A stretch of DNA of 64,000 bases from the NCBI GenBank assembly GCA_036489565.1, contig DASXFN010000106.1, positions 62,001-126,000 on the forward strand, read 5' to 3'. Both the position numbers and the translations under genes were made by a program. Below, in pieces: positions 35,917 through 44,071 of this stretch. The notes beneath the pieces are model-generated. The model did no database searches. It was not told the DNA's origin and was given only the letters and a program-made list of their open reading frames with translations. Source of the stretch: JAICKN01 sp036489565 (GTDB lineage Bacteria > Acidobacteriota > Terriglobia > Terriglobales > Acidobacteriaceae). Numbering within the stretch: position 1 is the stretch's first letter; every line of letters starts with the position of its first letter.

Positions 35917-38022
35917 ATGAAAGTCTATGAAGGCGTAAACGTCAGGAATGTGGCGGTGGTTGGCCATGGGCACGCGGGAAAAACGTCGCTGGTGTCGGCA
36001 ATGCTGTACACGTCGGGCGGCACGCCGCGACAGGGCCGCGTGGACGATGGTTCGGCCACAACCGATTACGACGATGAAGAAATCGCCCGGAAGATGTCTA
36101 TCGCCACCAGCCTGGCGTGCGTCGAATGGGGCAAGACGAAGATCAATTTTCTGGATACGCCCGGCTTCAATATGTTTGTCCACGAAGCCAAGATGGTGCT
36201 GCCCGTGGTGGACGCGGCGGTGGTTGTAGTGGATGGCGTGGCCGGAGTCGAAGTGGTCACGCAGCGGGTGTGGAATTATTGCGAGGAGTACCAGACGCCG
36301 CGCGTGGTAGTGGCCAGCCGCATGGACCGCGAGCGCGCCGATGCCGAGCGCGTGTTGAATTCGCTGCAGGCGGCCTTTGGTCGAAATGTGATTCCACTGG
36401 AGCTTCCCATTGGCAGCGAAAAGAATTTGCGCGGCGTGGTGGACCTTGTGCGGATGAAGGCCTACACCTACGATCTGGGCGGAAACGGCAAAGGGAAAGA
36501 AGGCCCGATCCCTGACGCCATGCAGGAAGTGGCGCAAGCGGCGCATGAGAAGTTAGTGGAGATGATCGCTGAAGGCGATGACGCGCTGATGCAAGAATTT
36601 TTTGACAAGGGCACGATCCCCGAGGAAGACCTGATTCCGGCGCTGCACAATGCCATCCGCGAAGACAAAATTTTTCCCGTGCTGTTCAGCTCCGGGCTGG
36701 GTAATATTGGCGCCGACCGGCTGATGGACTTCATTGTGGATTTCACCCCCATGGCGACTGAGCATGAGGCGATTCGCGGCGAGGCGACTTCGGGAAACGG
36801 CGAGCCTCCGCAGCGGAAAGAGTCAGACACGGAGCCGGCTTCGGTCTATGTGTTTAAGACAATATCGGACGCCTTCGCCGGAAGAATCTCCTACTTCAAA
36901 GTGTTTTCCGGCGTGGTCAGGAATGATGTGACTCTGCAGAACTTCAGCAAGAACTCCGCGGAAAAATTCGCGCACATCTCCGTGATGCAGGGCAAGACCG
37001 CCGTCCCGGTGAACGAGCTACATGCCGGGGATATTGGCGCGGTCGCCAAGTTAAAGGACACGCTCACCGGAGATACGCTGGGCGATAAGAACGCGCCCAT
37101 TCAGTATCCGCATGTAAAGCTTGCCGAGCCCGCCATTACATTTGCCATCGAACCGAAGTCCCGCGCGGATGAAGACAAGCTGGGGCCGGGCATCCACAAG
37201 TTGATGGAAGAAGATGGGATGCTGCGCTTCTATCGCGATCCGCAGACCAATGAATTTCTGATTGCCTGCGCCGGGCAGCAGCATATTGAAGTGGTGGTCG
37301 CGAAAATGAAAAAGCGCTACCACACGGAAGTAAACCTGAAAGCGCCCAAGGTGCCTTACCGGGAGACCATCCGCGGGAAAGCCGATGTGCAGGGCCGCCA
37401 CAAAAAACAGACCGGAGGCCACGGGCAATACGGGGATTGCAAAATTAAAATGGAGCCTATGGTGCGCGGTGGGCAGTTTGAGTTTGTGAACGATATTTTT
37501 GGGGGTGCGATCCCTAAGAACTACATTCCCGCGATTGAAAAAGGAATTAAAGACGCCGCTGCGCGTGGATACCTGGCTGGATATCCAGTGGTGGATTTCA
37601 AAGTCATTTTGTACGACGGCTCGTACCATGACGTGGACTCGAATGATATGTCGTTTCAAATGGCGGGCCGCATCGCATTCCGCAAAGCGATGGAAACCGC
37701 TAAGCCCACGCTGCTGGAGCCGGTAATGGCAGTCGAGATTACGGTGCCCGATGAATTCGCAGGCTCCATTATGGGCGACCTGAACAGCCGCCGCGGACGC
37801 ATTCAGGGCATGGACAACAAAGGCGGCAACACGATTGTGAAGGCCGAAGTTCCCATGGCTGAGATGCTCACCTACGGCGTTGATTTAACGGCCATGACCC
37901 AGGGCCGCGGCAGCTTCAATATGGATATGAACCACTACGACATAGTCCCCGCGCAGTTGCAGGAGAAAATCGTTGAGAAGTACAAGGCTGGACGGGGAGA
38001 AGTGGCGGATGACGTGGCGTAG
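35917..38022 (+). CDS. EF-G-like translational GTPase (EF-G2/FusA2 type)
   Basis: 701 residues with the whole EF-G domain order: G domain, domain II, III, IV (GHGQYGDCKIKMEP) and V (IMGDLNSRRGRIQGMDNKGG). G1 is GHGHAGKTS (16-24) and G3 DTPG. The G4 motif that is NKxD in almost all GTPases reads SRMD here. It differs from canonical FusA at the P-loop and is not next to rpsL/rpsG/tuf, so it is a paralog (EF-G2-like) rather than the main elongation factor. Its role could be ribosome recycling or stress. AAGGAGTGGACCC precedes the ATG. Confidence 0.9.
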   Translation: MKVYEGVNVRNVAVVGHGHAGKTSLVSAMLYTSGGTPRQGRVDDGSATTDYDDEEIARKMSIATSLACVEWGKTKINFLDTPGFNMFVHEAKMVLPVVDAAVVVVDGVAGVEVVTQRVWNYCEEYQTPRVVVASRMDRERADAERVLNSLQAAFGRNVIPLELPIGSEKNLRGVVDLVRMKAYTYDLGGNGKGKEGPIPDAMQEVAQAAHEKLVEMIAEGDDALMQEFFDKGTIPEEDLIPALHNAIREDKIFPVLFSSGLGNIGADRLMDFIVDFTPMATEHEAIRGEATSGNGEPPQRKESDTEPASVYVFKTISDAFAGRISYFKVFSGVVRNDVTLQNFSKNSAEKFAHISVMQGKTAVPVNELHAGDIGAVAKLKDTLTGDTLGDKNAPIQYPHVKLAEPAITFAIEPKSRADEDKLGPGIHKLMEEDGMLRFYRDPQTNEFLIACAGQQHIEVVVAKMKKRYHTEVNLKAPKVPYRETIRGKADVQGRHKKQTGGHGQYGDCKIKMEPMVRGGQFEFVNDIFGGAIPKNYIPAIEKGIKDAAARGYLAGYPVVDFKVILYDGSYHDVDSNDMSFQMAGRIAFRKAMETAKPTLLEPVMAVEITVPDEFAGSIMGDLNSRRGRIQGMDNKGGNTIVKAEVPMAEMLTYGVDLTAMTQGRGSFNMDMNHYDIVPAQLQEKIVEKYKAGRGEVADDVA

Positions 38023-38700
38023 ATGGGCGATAAGCAACTTCAATATTCCCAATTAGTCAAAAACAGAAAAGTCTGTTGTTTGTGTGCGCCCGACCTCGTA
38101 AACCCAAACGAATGCGAAGAGGGTGTTTTTGATCAAGCGGAACACATCGGCGCATGGAGCCGGTGGCAAGGTAATTTAGACGCAAGTTTAATGATTATTG
38201 GTCAAGATTGGGGTGGAGCGGATTTTTACGTTAAATATGAAGGCCTTGGTAACGATGAAAATTCTACGAATAGATCCATTCGCGACCTATTAAAGTCTAT
38301 TGATATTAGTATTGAATTACCCCAGGTCGGAGCAATGGGTTCCCTCTTTTTCACAAATTCCATATTGTGCTTACGACGAAGCGGTCTAACGGGACCAACA
38401 AAAAGCAGTTGGTTTAAGAACTGCTCAAAGAAATTTCTTCTTCCGCAAATAGAACTCGTAGCTTCTAACGTAATCGCTACGCTTGGATACAAAGCATATT
38501 GCTCCGTCATGTATGCATTCGGACTTCCCGCAAAACCAAAGATGGAGAATGCTGTGCTGGAAACTATTCGCTTACAGAACGGTAGCTTACTGGTTCCTCT
38601 CTACCATCCTGGCAGGCTGGGTAGGGTCTCGCGTACATTTGAAGATCAAAAATTGGATTGGCAACGCGTCCGTTCGGCACTAGATGGCGCGTTCCAGTAA
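38023..38700 (+). CDS. uracil-DNA-glycosylase-superfamily-like protein
   Basis: 225 residues. LMIIGQDWGG resembles UDG motif 1, FTNSILCLR a middle strand and LLVPLYHPGR the motif 2 His-Pro loop, so a UDG-fold protein is likely; the Asp and His suggest activity, but not certainly on uracil. A CCLC near residue 18 might be a metal site. The ATG directly abuts the stop of the EF-G-like gene. Base composition is clearly AT-richer than all neighbours (many AAT, TTA, AAA codons), which suggests recent transfer. Confidence 0.75.
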   Translation: MGDKQLQYSQLVKNRKVCCLCAPDLVNPNECEEGVFDQAEHIGAWSRWQGNLDASLMIIGQDWGGADFYVKYEGLGNDENSTNRSIRDLLKSIDISIELPQVGAMGSLFFTNSILCLRRSGLTGPTKSSWFKNCSKKFLLPQIELVASNVIATLGYKAYCSVMYAFGLPAKPKMENAVLETIRLQNGSLLVPLYHPGRLGRVSRTFEDQKLDWQRVRSALDGAFQ

Positions 38701-38883
38701 AAAAGCTTCATTAGCTTCCGACAAACGATAAGTCCCACTCAGACAATGTCTCCCGCAAACATCCTTCGGGACATGTCCCTTTGCAATCTGTGAATGCCCT
38801 TCCGGCGTTTCTACACTAAAGATTCCCCAGAACCTGCGCTCCCACCTGAGTGCTTGATCTTTCTAATGAACTGACTTTTGCAG

Positions 38884-39468
38884 CTAAGTGTCTTTTTTCC
38901 ATTGGAAAGCGCTGGGTTGCGGCAGGCCGATGTGCGCCAGCACCCGGTAAGCGAACTCGTGGGCGATGGCATCCAAAGTCGCGGGCTGGTAATAGAACGC
39001 CGGGATTAAGGGAAAGATGGTAGCCCCGGCGTCGGCGGCGCGGTACATGTTGCGGATATGGATTTTGCTGAGGGGAGTCTCGCGGGCGCACAGCACCAGC
39101 GGACGTTTTTCCTTCAGGCAGACATCGGCGGCGCGCTCAATGAGTTGCGAAGCGATGCCGTTGGCGATGCGGGCGAGCGTTCCCATGCTGCAGGGGAGCA
39201 CAACCATCGCATCGGCGGGATAGGAACCGCTGGCGACGTTGGCGGCGATGTCGGAGTTGGCTTGTTGATGAATTTTTGGCGAAGCCTTGCCGGTGATTTG
39301 AGTGACGAGATTGTTGCGGCCGCTGATGCCAAGCTCCTCCGCCATAACGCGCAGGCCGCTGTCGGAGGCAATGAAGTTGACGGTTTGCACGCGGTCATCG
39401 GCGGCGATGGCGAGCAGGAAGTGCTTGAGAAATATAGAACCACTCGCGCCGGTCGTGGCGACAGTCAA
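38884..39468 (-). CDS. ubiX: flavin prenyltransferase UbiX
   Basis: Makes prenylated FMN for UbiD-type decarboxylases from FMN and dimethylallyl phosphate. 194 residues: TTGASGSIF near the start, VLPCSMGTLARIANGIASQLIERAADVCLKEKRPLVLCARETPLS (FMN site) and FPLIPAFYYQPATLDAIAHEFAYRVL at the end. The best start is a TTG at 39468, where family homology begins; 120 more codons upstream are in frame but read through a family B repeat and are rejected. A UbiD partner is not in the window. Confidence 0.92.
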   Translation of the reverse strand: MTVATTGASGSIFLKHFLLAIAADDRVQTVNFIASDSGLRVMAEELGISGRNNLVTQITGKASPKIHQQANSDIAANVASGSYPADAMVVLPCSMGTLARIANGIASQLIERAADVCLKEKRPLVLCARETPLSKIHIRNMYRAADAGATIFPLIPAFYYQPATLDAIAHEFAYRVLAHIGLPQPSAFQWKKDT

Positions 39469-39570
39469 GTTGCTCGGAGGGTGAATTGGCAAGCGATCTC
39501 CCGTGAAGCTCTGAAGCTTGGAGCATAGGGAGGGAAAGGCGCGGAAGTCAAGGCGGGGGCTTACGACATG

Positions 39571-39600
39571 GACACGCGGACAAGAGTGTCCGCGCCACAC
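39571..39600. repeat. family B right-half hairpin, copy B2
   Basis: CGCGGACA (39575-39582), loop AGAG, TGTCCGCG (39587-39594), then CCACA. Lies between ubiX and the ChaN-like gene and contributes the spurious ATG at 39568. Confidence 0.8.
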
Positions 39601-39609
39601 GGCAGGAAT

Positions 39610-41196
39610 ATGGCAACGACTTCCAACTTGCGGATTCGCCGGACTGAGGCGCAAGTCCACGCGCTGCTGGGAGTAGAGCGTGAAATTCGCGCCAACGACC
39701 ACAACGGCACCCGCAAATATTTGAAAGACTTCAGCAACGCCTTTCGCAATTACCGCTCCGTTCTTAACGAAGCGCAGTTGAGCCATGCCGTGACGCAAGC
39801 CGATACGGTGCTGATAGGGGACTATCATGCGCTGCCCGCGGCGCAGCGCTTCGCGGCTTCCTTGCTAGAACAGCGCGTGCAGCCCGGCGACCGCCCGGTG
39901 GTGCTCGGTGTGGAAACTATTTTTGCCCGCGACCAGCACATTCTTGACGAGTGGTGGCGGCGCGAAATCAGCGAAGCGGAATTCCGCGAACGCATCCGCT
40001 TTGACCTTGATTGGGGATACGATTGGGCCCCCTTTTACGAATTGATGCTGACCGCGCGCGAGCAGGCGGAGGCTATTTATGGTTTGGATTGCATGCCCCG
40101 CGAGGACCTGCGCAAGATCGGCGCGCGCGACCGCCATGCCGCGCACAAGATTGCCGAGATCAGGCAGAAACATCCAAACGCCGTAATTGTTGTACTGTTT
40201 GGCGAATCGCATTTGGCTCCCGCGCACCTTCCCGGACAATTGCGCGAGCGCTTGCCGGACGAGCGGGTGCTCACCGTGCTTCAAAACGTGGACGCGCTTT
40301 ACTGGCATGCGGCGGGCGAACAACGCGAGCAGGTCCGGGCGGTTGGAGTTTCAGAGAATGTGGTGTGCGTCTTCAATTCCACTCCGCTGGAAAAATACGA
40401 AAATTACCGTCTGCATCTAAGCCGCTGGTGCCGCGAGGCCGGCGAAGGTCCCGACCTTTCCCCGACAATTTACAACCTGATAGACAGTCTCGCTGAGTTT
40501 CTTGGGATCAACCGCTACTCCGCGCACAATTCCACGCAACCGAAATTCCTCATGGACCTTTTGCCGGAAGTCTATGGGCCGTCTTCAGGAGAATTATTCC
40601 GCCGCCTGCTTACGCGCGGCGCTTTTGACGAAGAGCAAATCGTGGCCATCGTCCAGCGGGTCGAAGAGCGCGGAAGTGTTTATCTTCCCCAGGCGAATGT
40701 TTTATACATCCACGACTTCCGCATGAGCTATGCAGCGGAAGAAGCCGCGCGCTTTCTCCACCACGCCTGCCAGGGGCTGCCGAACCGCAGGACGAACGTG
40801 CAATCGCTGGACCGCTCTGACCAGTTTTATACCGCGGTCGTGGAGCATGCGCTAGGGTACTTCGGCTCGCTGGTACTGGATCCCGCTCGTCCTGCCGCTG
40901 AAGATGAAACCGTTCGCGAGCTTTCCATGCCCGAATTTTCGAGGTCTGAGTTTTCACGGGCACTGTGCGAGGAGATGGCGCAGATACCGCGCTCCAATGA
41001 ACGCTTTGCTGCCAACTCGCAAAATCTGGGCTATCAGCTGGGACGCCATCTGTATGATTTTTATATTGCTGGAAAAATCACGCGCGGCGTCCTACGCAAC
41101 ATTTTTCTCACGCACCTGGATATGCCGGGGAATGCGAAAGAACTTTGCTGGAAGCTGGTAGGAAAATTCCGCCGCTGCAAACCTGTATCACTGTAG
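39610..41196 (+). CDS. ChaN-like (DUF399-type) protein
   Basis: 528 residues. Residues about 50-240 match the ChaN/heme-binding fold: VLIGDYHALPAAQRFAASLL at the start and IVVLFGESHLAPAHLPGQL later, with conserved E/H pairs. The last 280 residues have no domain I recognise. There is no signal peptide, so this copy is cytoplasmic, unlike lipoprotein ChaN of Proteobacteria. The ATG at 39610 is preferred over 39568, whose first 14 codons are repeat sequence. Confidence 0.78.
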   Translation: MATTSNLRIRRTEAQVHALLGVEREIRANDHNGTRKYLKDFSNAFRNYRSVLNEAQLSHAVTQADTVLIGDYHALPAAQRFAASLLEQRVQPGDRPVVLGVETIFARDQHILDEWWRREISEAEFRERIRFDLDWGYDWAPFYELMLTAREQAEAIYGLDCMPREDLRKIGARDRHAAHKIAEIRQKHPNAVIVVLFGESHLAPAHLPGQLRERLPDERVLTVLQNVDALYWHAAGEQREQVRAVGVSENVVCVFNSTPLEKYENYRLHLSRWCREAGEGPDLSPTIYNLIDSLAEFLGINRYSAHNSTQPKFLMDLLPEVYGPSSGELFRRLLTRGAFDEEQIVAIVQRVEERGSVYLPQANVLYIHDFRMSYAAEEAARFLHHACQGLPNRRTNVQSLDRSDQFYTAVVEHALGYFGSLVLDPARPAAEDETVRELSMPEFSRSEFSRALCEEMAQIPRSNERFAANSQNLGYQLGRHLYDFYIAGKITRGVLRNIFLTHLDMPGNAKELCWKLVGKFRRCKPVSL

Positions 41197-41261
41197 TTCA
41201 GGATTGTCCTTCGGGAAGCTTGATCGCATGAACACCACTATCGCGAAAATTTTAAATTGAT

Positions 41262-41321
41262 AGGGATGCTTCGACGGCGCCAGGGCCGCGCTACGCTTAT
41301 CCTCGCTTGCTCAGCATGACA
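41262..41321. repeat. family C dispersed repeat, copy C4 (divergent)
   Basis: AGGGATGCTTCGACGGCGCC, about 20 bp of GC-rich spacer, then CTCGCTTGCTCAGCATGACA. The ends match family C with a few changes; the spacer is not a clear palindrome. Confidence 0.6.
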
Positions 41322-41382
41322 AGTGAACGGCAAGCTCAGGATCGAAATGAACAAGGGACAACTAATACGAAAGTCGGAATTC

Positions 41383-41868
41383 CTACGCCGGGCTCTTCTT
41401 GGCCGACATGGCCTTTGCTCCCGCCACTTCCCAGGGACGCTTGGGACGCTGCGCATCCGGCTTGTCGCGGTCTTTAATGCGGTCATATTGATAAGACTCG
41501 CTCACCGTTCCAAGCGCCTCGTTGTACAAGCTGGGTAAAGCCAGAGCTTCTTTCAGTTCTTCGGTGAATTGGTGCAGCGCTTTCAAATGGTCAGCGGTGG
41601 CGGCGACTTCCCCCTTAGCGGTCTTTAAAACCTGCTGGTAGCCCTTGTTCACGAGTTTGGAAATTTCGCTGCCAATCAGGTAGCCGGGGTAGGCGAAAAT
41701 TTTAACGCTGTCGCCGTCCTTGCCGTCTTTCTGGATGGCCGCCGAGCAGTTGTACTTACGCACGAAGACGCGGCCCGCGGTACCGGGCGCTTCAGTCAAA
41801 TCGAATCCATGATCGCGCAGCCAGCTCAGCGCGTCTTCATAACTCCGCTCTTCCACTTTCGTTGCCAT
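41383..41868 (-). CDS. hypothetical protein, 161 aa
   Basis: Not recognised. MATKVEERSYEDALSWLRDHGFDLTEAP begins a small alpha/beta domain; GRVFVRKYNCSAAIQKDG and SVKIFAYPGYLIGSEISKLVNKGYQQVL look like strands then a helix. The last 40 residues are basic and Pro/Lys-rich, likely disordered. Soluble, no signal. I believe homologs are limited to Acidobacteriota. Divergent from cysteine synthase over a 220-bp AT-rich gap. Confidence 0.7.
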   Translation of the reverse strand: MATKVEERSYEDALSWLRDHGFDLTEAPGTAGRVFVRKYNCSAAIQKDGKDGDSVKIFAYPGYLIGSEISKLVNKGYQQVLKTAKGEVAATADHLKALHQFTEELKEALALPSLYNEALGTVSESYQYDRIKDRDKPDAQRPKRPWEVAGAKAMSAKKSPA

Positions 41869-42088
41869 TCTCTACAGGTCCCTTCGTCGTTCAGTTCGTC
41901 TTCCGCTTCGTGCCAATCTTCGTTTTGTGTCCTGCTATGTTAGATGCAGCTTCCCGCAAAGTTGCCCACGTCTTTTGCGAACCTAGCTAGTCTCTTTATA
42001 ATCTAGCAGCATAATCCAGCAATAAGGCGTTCAGGATGAACGAACCCCTTGCTATACGTTACGATAGTACTAGCCATTCACAAAACTG

Positions 42089-43093
42089 ATGCAGCCTGTC
42101 ACTAACAAAAATGCGGGGATCCCCGACGCTACTACCCGTACAACCACCGGGGGAGAGTCCACGAACGGGAATTGCGCTCCCGCTATTCGCCGCAGCATTG
42201 ATCTCATCGGCAACACCCCTTTGCTGCGACTGGAGCGTATTGCCCGCGATCTTCCCAGTATCGAACTGCTGGGGAAGGCCGAGTGGTTTAATCCCGGAGG
42301 CTCGATCAAAGACCGCGCAGCGTCCAATATCGTTTTCGCCGGACGGCGCTCGGGAAAATTTACCGCGGGCAAAACTTTACTTGACGCCACCAGCGGAAAC
42401 ACCGGCATCGCCTATGCCATGATCGGCGCGGCTGAGGGATTTCCCGTCACCCTGTGCGTTCCGGAAAATGTTTCTGTGGAGCGCAAGCGAATTTTACACG
42501 CCTACGGCGCAAACATCGTTTACACCGATCCTGCTGATGGTTCCGATGGCGCCATTCGTAAAGCGCGCGAACTCGCTGCGCAGGAACCCAAGCGCTACTA
42601 CTATGCCGACCAGTACTCCAACGACGCCAACTGGCAAGCACACTACCATGGCACAGCCAACGAAATCTGGCAACAGACGGAAGGACGCATCACCCACTTT
42701 GTTGCCATGCTCGGCACCAGCGGAACCTTTATGGGAACGGCCAAGCGACTGAAGGAGCTGAATCCGAAAATCCGTTGCATCTCGCTCCAACCCGATTCTC
42801 CTTTTCACGGAATTGAAGGCGCCAAGCACATGGCCAGCGCCATTGTGCCCAAGATTTATGACCCGAAGTTGGCCGATGAAGATATCGGCATCGCCACGGA
42901 GGATGCTTACGCTATCGCAAAACGCCTGGCGCGCGAAGAAGGCTTGCTGGTAGGAGTTTCCGCGGGCGCTGCGGTCGCTGGCTGCCTGCAAGTCGCAAAG
43001 AAACTTGGGGCCGGGGAAAAAGCCGTGTTCGTCGCCATCCTTCCCGATTCCGGCGACAAATATTTAAGCGAAAGATTTTGGGAAGAAGATTGA
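42089..43093 (+). CDS. PLP-dependent cysteine synthase (CysM/CysK family)
   Basis: 334 residues. Lys74 in GGSIKDRAASNI binds PLP, TSGNTGIAYA holds the phosphate, and GTSGTFMGTAKRL and the C-terminal Ser site (LPDSGDKYLSERFW) are present. It makes cysteine from O-acetylserine or O-phosphoserine and a sulfide or thiocarboxylate donor. A JAMM protease gene follows 107 bp later, as in the mycobacterial mec-cysO-cysM set, suggesting the protein-thiocarboxylate route. There is no CysO gene between them. Confidence 0.93.
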   Translation: MQPVTNKNAGIPDATTRTTTGGESTNGNCAPAIRRSIDLIGNTPLLRLERIARDLPSIELLGKAEWFNPGGSIKDRAASNIVFAGRRSGKFTAGKTLLDATSGNTGIAYAMIGAAEGFPVTLCVPENVSVERKRILHAYGANIVYTDPADGSDGAIRKARELAAQEPKRYYYADQYSNDANWQAHYHGTANEIWQQTEGRITHFVAMLGTSGTFMGTAKRLKELNPKIRCISLQPDSPFHGIEGAKHMASAIVPKIYDPKLADEDIGIATEDAYAIAKRLAREEGLLVGVSAGAAVAGCLQVAKKLGAGEKAVFVAILPDSGDKYLSERFWEED

Positions 43094-43096
43094 AGC

Positions 43097-43188
43097 AATG
43101 CAGAAGTTAGAAGTCAGAATGCAAAATGAAAATCATTCCGTTTTTGGTTCTGGTTTGATTCTGCATTCTGACTTCTACATTCTGCATT
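43097..43188. repeat. family D long inverted repeat between cysteine synthase and JAMM genes
   Basis: Arms at 43097-43127 and 43158-43188 match in inverted orientation at 28 of 31 positions, around AGAAGTCAGAATGC, with a 30-bp AT-rich loop. It ends 11 bp before the next ATG. Confidence 0.8.
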
Positions 43189-43199
43189 TTTGATCAACT

Positions 43200-43631
43200 A
43201 TGTTAAAAATCGGAAAATCCCACTACGAAGCCATCCGCCGCCACGGCGAAGAAACTTATCCACACGAATGCTGCGGCGTGCTGCTCGGCCAGATGGAAGA
43301 CGATGGCCGCGTAGTCACCTCAACAGCGCGGGCCGGCAATACCCGCACAGACTCCGCACATAATCGTTACAGCATTGACCCCAAGGAATTGGTCCGCATT
43401 CAACGCCAGGCGCGGGAACGCAGCGAAGACATTGTCGGCTTCTACCACTCCCATCCCGACCACCCAGCGCAATGGTCACAAACTGATCTTGCGGAAGCGC
43501 ACTGGTTCGGCTGCTCCTACGTTATTACCAGCGTGGAAAAGGGTAAAGCCATCCTGACGAATTCGTTTGAACTGGCCGGAAGCGACGAGAGCGACAAAAA
43601 GCTGCTGAATGAAACGGTGGAAGTAACTTAG
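43200..43631 (+). CDS. JAMM/MPN+ (M67) metalloprotease, Mec-like
   Basis: 143 residues with a full JAMM zinc site: Glu in PHECCGVLLG, H83-S-H85-P, S93 and D96 (HSHPDHPAQWSQTD). In Mycobacterium, Mec cleaves the CysO-cysteine adduct to release cysteine. Its location right after a cysteine synthase supports that role. No ribosome site is visible because a long inverted repeat abuts the ATG. Confidence 0.9.
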   Translation: MLKIGKSHYEAIRRHGEETYPHECCGVLLGQMEDDGRVVTSTARAGNTRTDSAHNRYSIDPKELVRIQRQARERSEDIVGFYHSHPDHPAQWSQTDLAEAHWFGCSYVITSVEKGKAILTNSFELAGSDESDKKLLNETVEVT

Positions 43632-43717
43632 TCACTTTCCGGCAGCGGCGGATTGCGCGACCATATTGGCGACAGCCGGGGGCAAATCAGCCGACGGTTC
43701 GTACGAGGAGAACAATC

Positions 43718-44011
43718 ATGGCAGGACGATTACGCTTTAAGAATGGCGTGCCTTTTGCGTTCAAGCTTGTCTCTGTCGTGATCGTGCTGAACTTCGTCGT
43801 GGAATTTTCCCTGCTGCTGAGTTTGTCGAAGTTTGCAAGCAAGTTCCCGATTGGCTCCGCGACCTACGCCATCCTGCGGGGGAAAAACATATACTTCGTC
43901 CATCCATGGCTGGGCAGGTATTTGACGACCGGGGCGTGGGTGCAATTTGTTTTGCTGGCAGTTCTGATATTAGTACTCATTCTGAACCGCTCACAAATTG
44001 AAAGACAATAA
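43718..44011 (+). CDS. small two-helix membrane protein
   Basis: 97 residues with two membrane helices (KLVSVVIVLNFVVEFSLLLSL and WVQFVLLAVLILVLILN) and a basic N-terminus. Not recognised. GAGGAGAACAATC precedes the ATG at 43718. It ends in an intrinsic terminator that overlaps its stop codon. Confidence 0.7.
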   Translation: MAGRLRFKNGVPFAFKLVSVVIVLNFVVEFSLLLSLSKFASKFPIGSATYAILRGKNIYFVHPWLGRYLTTGAWVQFVLLAVLILVLILNRSQIERQ

Positions 44012-44038
44012 GCCCTTGTCTCCAAACTCGGGGCTTTT
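44010..44038 (+). terminator. intrinsic terminator after the small membrane protein
   Basis: AAGCCC (44010-44015) pairs with GGGCTT (44031-44036) followed by TT. The stem is short but the placement over the stop codon is typical; it may also serve the convergent GH1 gene. Confidence 0.5.
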
Positions 44039-44071
44039 ACATCTGGAAATCTTAAGCGTTCGAACTCCGCG

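Noticed and set aside
39469..39828. 120-codon extension of UbiX
   Set aside because: It passes through a family B repeat and overlaps the ChaN-like gene; family homology begins at 39468.
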